Below, in pieces: positions 26,415-36,031 of a stretch of DNA of 64,000 nucleotides (positions are counted from its first letter, which is position 1; every line of letters begins with the position of its first letter). The position numbers and the translations under genes were made by a program. The DNA is from Rhodopseudomonas sp. BAL398 (lineage in GTDB: Bacteria > Pseudomonadota > Alphaproteobacteria > Rhizobiales > Xanthobacteraceae). The notes under the pieces were generated by a model, which did not search any database, had not been told where the DNA came from, and saw nothing but the letters and a program-made list of their open reading frames with translations. Location: NCBI RefSeq assembly GCF_033001325.1, contig NZ_CP133111.1, forward strand, positions 3,224,001 through 3,288,000. The letters are read 5' to 3'.

Positions 26415-27788
26415 TTAATTCGCTTTCGGCAGCGGCGGTACCGCGGCGGCGGGTTGCGCCACGGCCTGCGGGGCGCGGCCGACCACGACGGTCAACAGAC
26501 CGTCGGACCACAGCCGTTTGGCGGCGCGCTTGGCGTCGTCCAGCGTCACCGCGTCGACAATGGCATTGCGCTTGGCGATATAGTCGATGGCGAGACCGTC
26601 ATTCTGATATTGCAGCAGCGCCGTTGCCAGCTTCGACGAGGTGTCGAGCGACAGCATCTGCGAGCCCTTCAGATAGGATTTGGCCTCGTCGAGTTCCTGC
26701 TGGGTCGGGCCGGTCTCGGCCATGCGCTTGATTTCCGCGTTGATGGCGTCGACGGTCTGGACCGCGCGGTCGGCGCGGGTGCCGGTGTTGCCGATGAACA
26801 GCGCCGAATGTTCCATCCACAGCAGCGCGTCATAGACCGAATAGGCCAGCCCGCGCTTCTCGCGGACCTCGTGATACAGCCGCGACGACAGCGTGCCGCC
26901 GCCCAGAATGTGATTGACCACATAGCCGGCCATGAAATCCGGATCGTGGCGCTTGAGGCCGGGACCGCCGAACATCACCACGGTCTGCGGCACGTCGAGC
27001 GGGATCAAGACCTGCTGCGGCGGTTTCGTCGCCACCACATCAGGAACAGGGGTGAGCTGTGCCTTGGCGGGCAGGCTGCCGAAGGTCTGATCGAGCAATT
27101 TGCCGAGCGTGGCGGCATCGACGTCGCCGACCACCGCGATCTTCAGCGTGTCCTTGGCCAGCACGCGGCCGACATAGCGCCTCATGTCCGCGACATCGAT
27201 GGTCGGCACGCTCTCCAGCGTGCCGGTGCTCGGCCGGCCATAGGGATGATCGCCGAACGCGACCTGCAGAAACTTCTTGCTGGCGATCGCGCCCGGCGTC
27301 GAGGATTCGCGGCGCAGCCTGGACATGATCTGGGCGCGGATGCGCTCGACATCAGCGGCGTCGAAACGCGGCTGGGTCAGCGCGCCGTGCAGCAGCGCGA
27401 ACGCCTCGTCGCGATTCTCGGTCAGCATCCGCAGCGAGCCGCGGAAATAGTCCCGGGTGGCGCTGAACGACAATTCGATGGCGCGGCGGTCGAGCCGCTC
27501 GTGAAACGTCGCCGAGTCCAGATCGCCGGAGCCCTCGTCGATCAGGCTGGCGACCAGATTGCCGACGCCGGGCTTGTCGGCGGGGTCCTGGCTGGCGCCG
27601 CCATCGAAGGAATATTCCATCGCGATCAGCGGCACGGTGGCGTCCTGCACGAACCAGGCCTCGATGCCGCCCGGGCTGACCAGATGCTGGATCTTCGCCG
27701 CCGCGAAGGACGGCACCGGCGACAACGCCGCCAGCGCAACGGATGCCGCCAGCGCGAGCCGCCGCACCACACGCAATTCGAGCTTCAC
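26415..27788 (-). CDS. M16-family peptidase-like subunit lacking the zinc motif
   Basis: A 457-residue secreted protein with a signal peptide (LALAASVALAALSPVPSFAA). It has both M16 half-domains, including GVGNLVASLIDEGS where active members have H-x-x-E-H, and the substrate-side REKRGLAYSVYDALLW in the second half. Without the zinc ligands it is probably the non-catalytic partner of the upstream M16 protein, as in heterodimeric processing peptidases. GTG 27788 overlaps the upstream TGA by 4 bp, implying coupling. Confidence 0.88.
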   Translation of the reverse strand: MKLELRVVRRLALAASVALAALSPVPSFAAAKIQHLVSPGGIEAWFVQDATVPLIAMEYSFDGGASQDPADKPGVGNLVASLIDEGSGDLDSATFHERLDRRAIELSFSATRDYFRGSLRMLTENRDEAFALLHGALTQPRFDAADVERIRAQIMSRLRRESSTPGAIASKKFLQVAFGDHPYGRPSTGTLESVPTIDVADMRRYVGRVLAKDTLKIAVVGDVDAATLGKLLDQTFGSLPAKAQLTPVPDVVATKPPQQVLIPLDVPQTVVMFGGPGLKRHDPDFMAGYVVNHILGGGTLSSRLYHEVREKRGLAYSVYDALLWMEHSALFIGNTGTRADRAVQTVDAINAEIKRMAETGPTQQELDEAKSYLKGSQMLSLDTSSKLATALLQYQNDGLAIDYIAKRNAIVDAVTLDDAKRAAKRLWSDGLLTVVVGRAPQAVAQPAAAVPPLPKAN

Positions 27789-29242
27789 GACCGCTTCTCC
27801 TCGCGCTTCGGGCCCGGCCCCTTGATCAGATAGCCGGTGACCGACCGATCCTTGTCGAGCCATTCCTGGGCGACATTGCGGACCTCGTCGGAGGTGACGG
27901 CGCGGATCCGGTCTGGCCAGCTGCGGATATCGGCGACGCTGAGGCCGGTGGTCAGCGCAGCGCCATACCAGCGCGCCAGCGTGGCCTGGCTGTCCTGGGC
28001 ATAGACCGCCTGGGCGATCAGCTGGGTCTTGACCCGCTCCATATCCTCGGCCCGCACCGTGTCGCGTCCGACATCGGCAATCACGCCGTCGATCACCTTT
28101 TCGATCGCCGCGAAGTCGACGCCCGGTTTGGGCGACACCGCGATCACGAACTGGGTGTCGTCCAGCGACGTGCCCTGATAGGACGCGCCGACGCTGACCG
28201 CGAGCGGCCGGTCGATCACCAGCGCCTTGTAGAGATAGGAATTGGCGCCGCCGCCCATCAGCTGCGCCAGCACTTCGAGCGCCGCGCTCTCGCCCTTGGC
28301 GGCCGTGGTGGCGGAGGGCACCAGATAATAGCGTCGCAGGCTGGTCTGCTCGACCCGCGGATCGGCCAGCGTCACGGTGCGCGGCCCCGCCGGCGGCGGC
28401 TCCTGCGGCCGGATCCGGCGCGGCGCAATCAAGGGCTGCGACGGCACCGCGCCGTAATAGCGCTCGATCTCCGGGCGGATATCGGCGGCTTCGACGTCGC
28501 CGGCAATCACCAGCGTCGCATTATTGGGCGCGTAGAACCGGCGGTAGAACGCCAGCGCGTCGTCGCGGTCGAGCTTCTCGATCTCCTGACGCCAGCCGAT
28601 CACCGGTCGGCCATAAGGATGGTTGAGATACAACGCCGCCATAATCTGCTCGGTGAGCCGCGCGTCGGGATTATTGGCGACCCGCATATTGTATTCCTCG
28701 AGCACGACGTCGCGCTCGGGCAGCACATTCTCGTCCTTGAGCACCAGACCGGTCATGCGGTCGGCTTCCAGCTCCATCATCTTGCCGAGCTGGTCGCGCG
28801 GCACGCGCTGGTAGTAACCGGTATAGTCGGTCGAGGTGAAGGCATTCTCGTTGCCGCCGATCTTCAGCACGGTGTTGGAGAACTCGCCGACCGGGTGCTT
28901 GGCGGTGCCCTTGAACATCAGATGTTCGAGAAAATGCGCCAGACCGGATTTGCCCGGGGTCTCGTCGGCGGAGCCGACCTTGTACCAGATCATCTGGGTC
29001 ACCACCGGGGTGCGGTGATCCGGGATCACCACCACGCGCAGCCCGTTGGCGAGCGCGAAGGTGGTCGGCGGCGCCGAGGTCACGGTCTGTGCCGTCGCCG
29101 CGCACGGCAGTGCCGCCGCGGTCAGGCTCAACGCCAGCGCCGCGATCACGCGGCGAAAACCGCGCGGCTGGACGAAGCTTTTGCGATCGGCAATGTGGCG
29201 AACCACGGCGGGCAAAACGGGCGCGAGGCCAGCGGATGCCAC
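27785..29242 (-). CDS. M16-family zinc metallopeptidase, catalytic subunit
   Basis: A 485-residue periplasmic protein if GTG 29242 is used. The inverted zinc motif H103-F-L-E106-H107 is present, with a downstream acidic stretch that includes the third ligand (RDVVLEEYNMR). A signal-like stretch (VIAALALSLTAAALPCAATAQ) starts near residue 32, so the true start may be a later GTG (29206 is in frame). AGAGG precedes 29242. It pairs with the inactive subunit downstream. Confidence 0.9.
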   Translation of the reverse strand: MASAGLAPVLPAVVRHIADRKSFVQPRGFRRVIAALALSLTAAALPCAATAQTVTSAPPTTFALANGLRVVVIPDHRTPVVTQMIWYKVGSADETPGKSGLAHFLEHLMFKGTAKHPVGEFSNTVLKIGGNENAFTSTDYTGYYQRVPRDQLGKMMELEADRMTGLVLKDENVLPERDVVLEEYNMRVANNPDARLTEQIMAALYLNHPYGRPVIGWRQEIEKLDRDDALAFYRRFYAPNNATLVIAGDVEAADIRPEIERYYGAVPSQPLIAPRRIRPQEPPPAGPRTVTLADPRVEQTSLRRYYLVPSATTAAKGESAALEVLAQLMGGGANSYLYKALVIDRPLAVSVGASYQGTSLDDTQFVIAVSPKPGVDFAAIEKVIDGVIADVGRDTVRAEDMERVKTQLIAQAVYAQDSQATLARWYGAALTTGLSVADIRSWPDRIRAVTSDEVRNVAQEWLDKDRSVTGYLIKGPGPKREEKRS

Positions 29243-29244
29243 GC

Positions 29245-29970
29245 TCAATTGCTGACCTCTTTGCCGGTCATGATGTCGGTGTGCTTGTTGTTGAGCGATT
29301 CCTTCGGGCCGGTGCCATAGGCATAATCCGGCGACGGGGTCTGGTAGCCGACCGGCGGCTGCACCAGCGATTCGCGGGTCGGCTCGCCGGGGAACGGCGC
29401 GGTCTCGGCCTTGTTGCCACCGAACATGGTGCTGAACAATCCGCCTTTGTAGCCAAGCTGCGACGGGCTCAGCACCGGGTTGTTGAGGCTGTTGCCCGGC
29501 TGCAGCGATTCCGTCGGCGTCGGACCCGGCTTGATGCGGCCCGCGGCGAGTTCGCTCGGCATCAGCGGACGGGAACTCTCCAGACCGGTGACCTTGGTCT
29601 TGGCAAGCTCGCGCTGACGCTTGCGCTCGGCGATGCTGGGATCGACCGGCCAGTTCGGCGGCACATTCGCGGCACGCTTGCCGGCTTCCGGCGGCGGCAG
29701 ATCGAGATTGGGCGGCACCACCAACGGGGAACGTTCGCGGTAGGTGATCCCGCCATTCTCCATATTGGTTCCGCCGAGCCCGGTCATGATCTTCTTGATG
29801 ATCTTCTCTTCGAAGGTCGAATCGTCTTCTTCGGGGTCTTCGGCGCGCGCTACGCCGGACGCCAGCACCAGGCCGATACCGGCACACACCGCGGTGAGCC
29901 GCAGCCCCCGCATCAACATCCTTGCTGAAGGATGCAAAACCCAACCAGCGGTTTTGGTCTCGCGCATCAT
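29245..29970 (-). CDS. Secreted protein resembling DUF3035/BamF-type proteins
   Basis: A 241-residue protein. A signal peptide (LTAVCAGIGLVLASGVARA) precedes an acidic region (EDPEEDDSTFEEK). YRERSPLVVPPNLDLPPPE is like the motif of DUF3035, the BamF-type outer-membrane assembly proteins. The remainder is low-complexity and Pro-rich, without a lipobox. It sits 2 bp upstream of the M16 pair, suggesting an envelope maintenance operon. AGGA stands 5 bp before ATG 29970. Confidence 0.65.
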   Translation of the reverse strand: MMRETKTAGWVLHPSARMLMRGLRLTAVCAGIGLVLASGVARAEDPEEDDSTFEEKIIKKIMTGLGGTNMENGGITYRERSPLVVPPNLDLPPPEAGKRAANVPPNWPVDPSIAERKRQRELAKTKVTGLESSRPLMPSELAAGRIKPGPTPTESLQPGNSLNNPVLSPSQLGYKGGLFSTMFGGNKAETAPFPGEPTRESLVQPPVGYQTPSPDYAYGTGPKESLNNKHTDIMTGKEVSN

Positions 29971-30092
29971 GTTGATCCTGTTCAATTCTTCGTCAGGCCG
30001 CCAATCTTGGGCAACGCCCTGCTTGGGTCACGTCCTAGTCGGAAAACGCCATATCCGGGCGTGCCATGCCGATCCGACCGTATCGGCCGGGA

Positions 30093-30590
30093 TCAGGGCG
30101 CTTTTGCGGCGGGTACGCCGACGAAGGAGTCATACAACAGCGCCGCCACGCCGACAACGATCGCCACGTCGGCAAGGTTAAAGACATACCAGTTATAGGT
30201 CTTGTCGCCGAATCGGAGGTGAAACAGGGCGAAATCGACCACCGCGCCATGGGCCAGACGGTCGATGGCGTTGCCGATCGCGCCGCCGATGATCAGGCCG
30301 AGACCGAAGGTCGCGGTCCTTGTGGTGGAGCGCGCCATCCAGAACGCCAGCGCCACCACGGCGATCGCCTTCACCGCCAGCATGATCGCCTGCCCGGTCG
30401 GCCCCTGATCGGCGAACCAGCCATAGCTGATGCCGGTATTCCAGGCCAGAACCAGATCGAAAAACGGCGTGACCTCGACCGCGCCGCGACGCGCGATATT
30501 GAACACATAGAGCAGCCACAGCTTCGAGGCCTGGTCGAGCGCCAGCGCCAGCGTGGCAGTGATGATGCCGAGACGGAGAGCGGGGGTCAT
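30093..30590 (-). CDS. lspA: Signal peptidase II (lipoprotein signal peptidase)
   Basis: A 165-residue inner-membrane aspartic peptidase that cleaves lipoprotein signal peptides after Lgt action. Four hydrophobic segments are visible. The conserved NTGISYGWF loop is followed by GGAIGNAIDRLAHGAVVDF, which holds the two catalytic Asp residues. It follows ileS on the same strand, the widespread ileS-lspA order, but with a 168-bp gap containing a dispersed repeat. Confidence 0.95.
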   Translation of the reverse strand: MTPALRLGIITATLALALDQASKLWLLYVFNIARRGAVEVTPFFDLVLAWNTGISYGWFADQGPTGQAIMLAVKAIAVVALAFWMARSTTRTATFGLGLIIGGAIGNAIDRLAHGAVVDFALFHLRFGDKTYNWYVFNLADVAIVVGVAALLYDSFVGVPAAKAP

Positions 30591-30629
30591 GGTGAAAGAC
30601 TGCCTTTGCGCAGGACAAGCCCGCCCCCC

Positions 30630-30720
30630 TCATCCTGAGGAGTGCGCTTTGGCGCGCGTCTCGAAGGATCAGGCCTCATGGTTCGAGACGGCGCAAGGGC
30701 GCCTCCTCACCATGAGGTTC
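30630..30720. repeat. Dispersed palindromic repeat family C, copy 2
   Basis: TCATCCTGAGGAG at the left and CTCCTCACCATGAG at the right, with inner GTCTCGAAGGATCAGG and GGTTCGAGAC. It separates ileS from lspA. Confidence 0.75.
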
Positions 30721-30758
30721 AAGGTTGTGCTCGGTGCTGGCGATCGCCATTGCTGCGC

Positions 30759-33700
30759 TCAAGCTGCCCCCAGCGCCTTCCATTCCCGCAATGCATGCGC
30801 ATCACGCGGCGAGACGTCGGGATAGTCCGGATCGGCGCCGACATCGGAGGAAATCTTCCACGACCGGGCGCATTTGGTGCCCACGGCGCGTTCCACCACC
30901 ACGGCGACATCGGCCAGCTCGGGCAGCCGGAACGCATCGGCCGGCGGCGTGTCGTTGCCGCGCAGGATGGTGACCATCGCGTTCGAGGTGATGCAGATCT
31001 CGGCCCAGTCGACCTCGTAGAGCCCCTCCATGATCTGTTCGGGCAGAAAGATCATCGGCGAAGCTTCCAGCGACGAGCCGATCCGCTTGGCCGCGCGTTC
31101 GACCTCCAGCGCGCCGGTGACGACGCGGCGGATTGCCCTGATCACCCGCCATTTGGCGTCCAGCGCATCGTCCTTGAACTGATCGAGCCCAAGCGGGAAC
31201 AGGGTCAGATGCACGCTCGGCTCGGCGTCGGGCTTGTACATCCGCCACGCCTCCTCGGCGGTGAAGGACAACACCGGCGCCAGCCATTTCAGGATCGAAT
31301 CGCAGATGATGTCGATCGTGGTCAGCGCCGCCTTGCGGGCCAGCGACGACGGCGGATCGCAATACAGCGTGTCCTTGCGGATATCGAAATAGAACGCCGA
31401 CAGCTCGGAATTCATGAAGGCCGACAGCGACGACACCACGGTCTTGTAGTCGAATTCCGCATAGGCCGCGCGGATGATGGTGCCCTGCTCGGCGAGCTGA
31501 TGCAGCATCAAGCGCTCAAGCTCCGGCATCTGGGCGAAGGCGACCGCGTCCTCGGGCTTGTAGTGATGCAGCGTGCCCAGCATCCAGCGCAGCGAATTGC
31601 GCAGCTTGCGATAGGTCTCCACGGTGTTCTTGAGGATTTCCGGGCCGATGCGCTGATCGTCCGCATAGTCGGTGGCGCAGACCCACAGCCGCAGAATATC
31701 GGCGCCGGAGGATGCGATCACCTTTTGCGGCTCGACGGTGTTGCCGACCGACTTCGACATCTTGCGGCCGTTCTCGTCGAGCGTGAAGCCGTGGGTCAGC
31801 ACCACGTCATAGGGCGCGCGGCCGCGGGTGCCGCAGCTTTCCAGCAGCGACGACTGGAACCAGCCGCGATGCTGGTCGCTGCCTTCGAGATACATCACGG
31901 TGTCGGCGCCGCCATCGACCTTGCGGCGGATCCCGGCGAGGCCGGGGAAATGCACCGGGTCTTCCAGCACGAAGGCGTGGGTGGAGCCGGAATCGAACCA
32001 GACGTCGCAGATGTCGTCGACCTTCTTCCATTCCTCATTGGCGCGCGAGCCGAGAAAGCGCTCGCGCGCGCCCTCCTCGTACCAGGCATCGGCGCCCTCG
32101 GCCTCGAAGGCATCGGCGATCCGCTTGTTGACGGCGTCGTCGACCAGGATTTCGGCGGAGCCGTCGCCGGCCTCGCGCACGAACACCGCGATCGGCACGC
32201 CCCAAGCGCGCTGCCGCGAGATCACCCAATCGGGCTTGGTGTTGATCATGCCGTTGATGCGGTTCTGCCCGGCCTGCGGCACCCATTGGGTCACCGAGAT
32301 CGCCTGCAAAGCGCGGGCGCGCAGGGTGTCACCCGGAGAAGTTGCTTGAGGGAGCGGCGCAGCGAGGCCCGCTCCCTCCCCCCTTGCGGGGGAGGGTTGG
32401 GGTGGGGGGGAAGCCGCGGATGCCGTGCTCGCCGCACCCCCCACCCCCGACCCCTCCCCGCAAGGGGGAGGGGAGTCGACGATCGGCTTGTCCATCGCGA
32501 TGAACCATTGCGGGGTGTTGCGATAGATCACCGGCTTTTTCGAGCGCCAGGAATGCGGGTATTGATGCTTCAGCCGCGAGCGCGCCAGCAGCATGTCGGC
32601 GTCGATCAGCGCCTTGATCACCGCTTCGTTGGCGTCGCCCTTTTCGCCCTTGTCGGTGATCACCCGCTTGCCGACGAAGCCCGGCGCCTGCTCGGTCAGC
32701 GCGCCGTTTTCATCGACGGTGTAGGGGATGACCGACGAAATGCCGCGCGCTTCCAGCGACCGCGCATTCTGCATCCAGATATCGAAATCCTCGCGGCCAT
32801 GGCCGGGCGCGGTGTGGACGAAGCCGGTGCCGGTGTCGTCGGTGACGTGATCGCCGTCGAGCAGGGGGACGGTGAAGTTATAGCCGCCGCCGACGCCCTT
32901 CAGCGGGTGGGCGCATGCGATCATCACAAGTGCCTGAGCCGAGACGTCGGCGACGCGCTCGAACGCCGTGACGCGAGCTTGCTTGAAGAACGATTCCGCA
33001 AGCGTATCAGCGAGGATCAGAACCTCGCCGGATTTGACCCAATTGTCGGCTGGCGCGTCGGTGACCTTGTATTCGCCGTAGGAAATCTTCGACGAGAAAC
33101 TGATCGCGCGATTGCCCGGAAGCGTCCAGGGCGTCGTCGTCCAGATTACGATCGCAGCCCTTTTTGAAAGAAGCGCTGACGCATCCTCAAACCCACCGGG
33201 GATCTCCGCCGGGTGGCGGCCCTCGAGTCGTCCGACTCGTTCCACCGGAAACTTCACCCACACCGTATCGGACGTGTAGTCCTCGTACTCGACCTCGGCT
33301 TCCGCCAGCGCGGTCTTTTCGACCACGCTCCACATCACCGGCTTGGAGCCGCGATACAGCGTGCCGTTGGCGGCGAATTTCATCAGTTCGCGGGCGATCT
33401 GGGCTTCGGCGAAGTAGTCCATCGTGGCGTAGGGATGGGCCCAGTCGCCGATGATGCCGAGGCGCTTGAACTCGTCGCGCTGCACGTTGAGCCATTTGCC
33501 CGCATAGGCGCGGCATTCCTTGCGGAACGCCACCATCGCGGGCGAGTCCTTGAAGTTCGGCTTCGGCTTGCCCTTGGAGCGGTAGTTTTCTTCCTCGATC
33601 TTCCATTCGATCGGCAGGCCGTGGCAGTCCCAGCCCGGGACGTAGTTGGAATCGAAGCCGAGCATCTGCTGGCTCTTGGTCACCACGTCCTTGAGGATCT

Positions 33701-33968
33701 TGTTCAGCGCGTGGCCGATATGGATGTTGCCATTGGCGTAGGGCGGCCCGTCATGCAGCACGAATTTGGCGCGGCCTTTCGCGCTCTGCCGCAGCTGGCC
33801 GTAAAGGTCGATCTCCTCCCAGCGCTTGAGCATTTCGGGCTCGCGCTGCGGCAATCCGGCGCGCATCGGAAATTCGGTCTGCGGCAGGAACAGGGTCTTG
33901 GAATAGTCGTTGCCGGCCTTGGTGGCGTCGGCTTTGGGGGCGTCGGACTTCTCGGGTGCTTCGGACAT
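30759..33968 (-). CDS. ileS: Isoleucyl-tRNA synthetase with an in-frame repeat insertion
   Basis: A 1069-residue class I synthetase. HIGH is in [17 protein letters not shown] near residue 80; the editing domain follows; KMSKS is in [10 protein letters not shown] near residue 743; and the C-terminal anticodon-binding part includes WMLGTLHHY. No C-terminal Cys zinc finger is visible. About 50 extra residues between AMDKPIVD and [10 protein letters not shown] (about 495-545) are encoded by a palindromic repeat found elsewhere as intergenic DNA. The frame stays open, so the enzyme should still be made. Confidence 0.95.
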   Translation of the reverse strand: MSEAPEKSDAPKADATKAGNDYSKTLFLPQTEFPMRAGLPQREPEMLKRWEEIDLYGQLRQSAKGRAKFVLHDGPPYANGNIHIGHALNKILKDVVTKSQQMLGFDSNYVPGWDCHGLPIEWKIEEENYRSKGKPKPNFKDSPAMVAFRKECRAYAGKWLNVQRDEFKRLGIIGDWAHPYATMDYFAEAQIARELMKFAANGTLYRGSKPVMWSVVEKTALAEAEVEYEDYTSDTVWVKFPVERVGRLEGRHPAEIPGGFEDASALLSKRAAIVIWTTTPWTLPGNRAISFSSKISYGEYKVTDAPADNWVKSGEVLILADTLAESFFKQARVTAFERVADVSAQALVMIACAHPLKGVGGGYNFTVPLLDGDHVTDDTGTGFVHTAPGHGREDFDIWMQNARSLEARGISSVIPYTVDENGALTEQAPGFVGKRVITDKGEKGDANEAVIKALIDADMLLARSRLKHQYPHSWRSKKPVIYRNTPQWFIAMDKPIVDSPPPCGEGSGVGGAASTASAASPPPQPSPARGEGAGLAAPLPQATSPGDTLRARALQAISVTQWVPQAGQNRINGMINTKPDWVISRQRAWGVPIAVFVREAGDGSAEILVDDAVNKRIADAFEAEGADAWYEEGARERFLGSRANEEWKKVDDICDVWFDSGSTHAFVLEDPVHFPGLAGIRRKVDGGADTVMYLEGSDQHRGWFQSSLLESCGTRGRAPYDVVLTHGFTLDENGRKMSKSVGNTVEPQKVIASSGADILRLWVCATDYADDQRIGPEILKNTVETYRKLRNSLRWMLGTLHHYKPEDAVAFAQMPELERLMLHQLAEQGTIIRAAYAEFDYKTVVSSLSAFMNSELSAFYFDIRKDTLYCDPPSSLARKAALTTIDIICDSILKWLAPVLSFTAEEAWRMYKPDAEPSVHLTLFPLGLDQFKDDALDAKWRVIRAIRRVVTGALEVERAAKRIGSSLEASPMIFLPEQIMEGLYEVDWAEICITSNAMVTILRGNDTPPADAFRLPELADVAVVVERAVGTKCARSWKISSDVGADPDYPDVSPRDAHALREWKALGAA
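32372..32475. repeat. Palindromic repeat family G inserted in frame in ileS
   Basis: Left arm at 32372-32410 (CTCCCTCCCCCCTTGCGGG then GGAGGGTTGGGGTGGGG) and right arm at 32437-32475 (CCCCACCCCCGACCCCTCC then GCAAGGGGGAGGGGAG) are reverse complements with few mismatches around a 26-base loop. On the coding strand it gives Pro/Gly/Ser-rich residues such as [12 protein letters not shown]. The intergenic relative is at 8620-8750. Confidence 0.85.
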
Positions 33969-34210
33969 GGAATCTCTGGGTCAAGAGGCGCGGAAACGCG
34001 ATCGATCGCGATGAAACGGAAAAGGCCCCGGTCTTGCGCCGAACTCAAAGTTCACGCGAAAGCCGGGACGCTAATGCTGATGAAGGTGCGCCGCGCAGAC
34101 ATGGGCATTCATTAGCAGGCGGCCAGCGGATCGCAAAGCCCCGCGGCGCCGGCTGGCTGTCATCCTTATGGCGTTTCCGGTTGCGCTTGCCGGCTCGTCA
34201 CCAAATGGCC
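33969..34210. other. Region upstream of ileS with no recognised gene
   Basis: This 242-bp stretch between ileS and the next repeat contains no supported gene. It should hold the ileS promoter, but I see no T-box or other leader structure I can name. Confidence 0.35.
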
Positions 34211-34333
34211 GTCATTCCGGGGCGCGAGCCCGAAGGGCGAGTGAACCCGGAATCTTGCGGCGAGGGAGACGCTGGCAGTTGCTGCGAGATTCCGGGTTCG
34301 CTCGCAGCGGCGCTGCTCGCGCCCCGGAATGAC
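34211..34333. repeat. Dispersed palindromic repeat family B, copy 4
   Basis: GTCATTCCGGGGCGCGAGCC at the left, GCGCCCCGGAATGAC at the right, with CCCGGAATC / GATTCCGGG inside. Confidence 0.85.
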
Positions 34334-34359
34334 GGCATTCCTGGCCTCGGACGATCGAT

Positions 34360-34914
34360 CTAGCCAGCAATCGGCCGGGCCGGATTGCCCGCCACCGTGG
34401 CGCCGGGCGCGACGTCGCGGGTTACCACGCTGCCTGCGCCGATCACCGCGCCGTCGCCGATGGTGATTCCGGGCAGGATGATGGCGCCGCCGCCGATCCA
34501 GACGTCGCAGCCGATCCGCACCGGGCGGCCGAATTCAAGGCCGTCACGGCGGGCGGCGGCGTCGCGGGGGTGGTCGGCGGCGTAGATCTGCACCGCCGGA
34601 CCGATCTGGGTGCGGTCGCCGATGCTGACCGACACCACATCGAGAATGACGCAGTTGAAATTCAGGAAAACGCCGGCGCCAAGGCAAATATTGTAGCCGT
34701 AGTCGCAAAAGAACGGCGGCCGCACCACCGCGCCCTCGCCGACCTGAGCAAAATGCTCCGACAGCAGGACGTGGCGATCGGCGGCGAGCAGCGCGCCGGC
34801 GGCGTTATAGCGGACCAGCCAGGCCTTGTTGGCGCTGGCATCGGCCTGCAATTCCTTATCCCCAGGGCGATACAATTCGCCCGCCAGCATCTTCTGCTTT
34901 TCGGTCTTGGTCAT
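34360..34914 (-). CDS. Maltose/galactoside O-acetyltransferase family (hexapeptide repeat)
   Basis: A 184-residue left-handed beta-helix acetyltransferase. The N-terminal maltose-acetyltransferase cap is KQKMLAGELYRPGDKEL, and the hexapeptide region runs from about 70, with DYGYNICLGAGVFLNFNCVILD, the catalytic His in YAADHPRDA, and IGAGSVVTRDVAPGATVAGNPARPI at the end. It acetylates a sugar or sugar-like acceptor with acetyl-CoA. The ATG overlaps the ribF stop (ATGA), so translation is coupled to ribF. Confidence 0.93.
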   Translation of the reverse strand: MTKTEKQKMLAGELYRPGDKELQADASANKAWLVRYNAAGALLAADRHVLLSEHFAQVGEGAVVRPPFFCDYGYNICLGAGVFLNFNCVILDVVSVSIGDRTQIGPAVQIYAADHPRDAAARRDGLEFGRPVRIGCDVWIGGGAIILPGITIGDGAVIGAGSVVTRDVAPGATVAGNPARPIAG

Positions 34915-35879
34915 CCCACCTTGCCGAGCACCGGGAACGCGCCGTGGTCGGCGGCCAGAGCCGCCTTGGCGCGGGCGCTGTCGTCGTCCATCTGGCGCAC
35001 AAGCGCTTCGGCGCCTTCGAATTTCTCCTCGTCGCGGATATGGGCGATGAAGGCGACATCGAGGGTTTCGCCGTAGAGCTCGGCCTTGAAGTCGAACAGG
35101 AACACCTCCAGCAGCGGCGCGCCATTGTCGAAAGTCGGGCGGCGGCCGAAATTGGCGACGCCGTCGATATGCTGGCCGTTGCGGCCGACCCGCACCGCAT
35201 AAATGCCGTGCTTGAGCCCGCAATTGGCGTCGAGCCGGATATTGGCGGTGGGATAGCCGAGCTCGCGGCCGCGCTTTTCGCCGTGGATCACCTCGCCGGT
35301 GACGAACCAGGGGCCGCCCATCATCTCGGTGGCGGCGGCGATATGGCCCTGCTCCAGCGCCTTGCGGATCGCGCTGGACGACACCGGATGGTCGCCGAAA
35401 TCGATATGGGGCTGGACGTCCACCTCGATGCCGAGCGCCGGCGCCTCGCCGACCAGCATGGCAGGCGAGCCGCCCCGGCCCTTGCCGAAATGGAAATCAT
35501 AGCCGACCGCGATGCCCTGGACGCCGAGCCGCGCGACCAGCTCCTGGCGGATGAAGTCATGCGCCGTGGTGGCGGCACGCGCGGCGTCGAACGACAGGAT
35601 CACCGCGCCGTCGAGGCCGGTGCCGGCCAGCAGCCGCAGCTTGCCGGCCTCGTCGGTGAGCCGGAATTGCGGCGTGTCGGGGCTGAAAAAGCTGCGCGGA
35701 TGCGGCTCGAACGTCACCGCCAAGGCCGGCGCGCGGCGGATCCGCGCCATTTCCTTGCAGGCCGCGATCACGGCGCGGTGGCCGAGATGGACGCCATCGA
35801 AATTGCCCATCGCCACCACCGCCCCTTTGGGGATCGCGGACGCGGGCGTGGTGTCGCGGATAACGGCAAAACCAGTCAT
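34911..35879 (-). CDS. ribF: Bifunctional riboflavin kinase/FAD synthetase
   Basis: A 322-residue enzyme turning riboflavin to FMN and then FAD. The N-terminal adenylyltransferase domain has MGNFDGVHLGHRAVI, and the C-terminal kinase domain has GRELGYPTANIRLD and GVANFGRRPTF. The start ATG 35879 gives the family N-terminus; the in-frame start at 35936 is unlikely. It is coupled to the acetyltransferase downstream. Confidence 0.96.
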   Translation of the reverse strand: MTGFAVIRDTTPASAIPKGAVVAMGNFDGVHLGHRAVIAACKEMARIRRAPALAVTFEPHPRSFFSPDTPQFRLTDEAGKLRLLAGTGLDGAVILSFDAARAATTAHDFIRQELVARLGVQGIAVGYDFHFGKGRGGSPAMLVGEAPALGIEVDVQPHIDFGDHPVSSSAIRKALEQGHIAAATEMMGGPWFVTGEVIHGEKRGRELGYPTANIRLDANCGLKHGIYAVRVGRNGQHIDGVANFGRRPTFDNGAPLLEVFLFDFKAELYGETLDVAFIAHIRDEEKFEGAEALVRQMDDDSARAKAALAADHGAFPVLGKVG

Positions 35880-36031
35880 TGTCGGATTCAATCGGTCATT
35901 CTGAGGTGGGAGCGGGACGGTGACGCGGAGCCGCAATCGAAGTCAAGACGGCGCAACGGCGATGTCGCGACTGCGACCACCGTTGCCGTTGCCGTTGCGT
36001 GGCCATCGGAGCAAAAGCCGGGCCGCGCGCA

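Noticed and set aside
26406-29320. Open frames of 475 and 525 codons on the plus strand
   Set aside because: Both lie antisense to the two M16 peptidase genes.
30642-33167. Open frame of 841 codons on the plus strand
   Set aside because: Antisense shadow of ileS; high GC gives long open frames. Composition is His/Arg/Gly-rich without domain or signal features.
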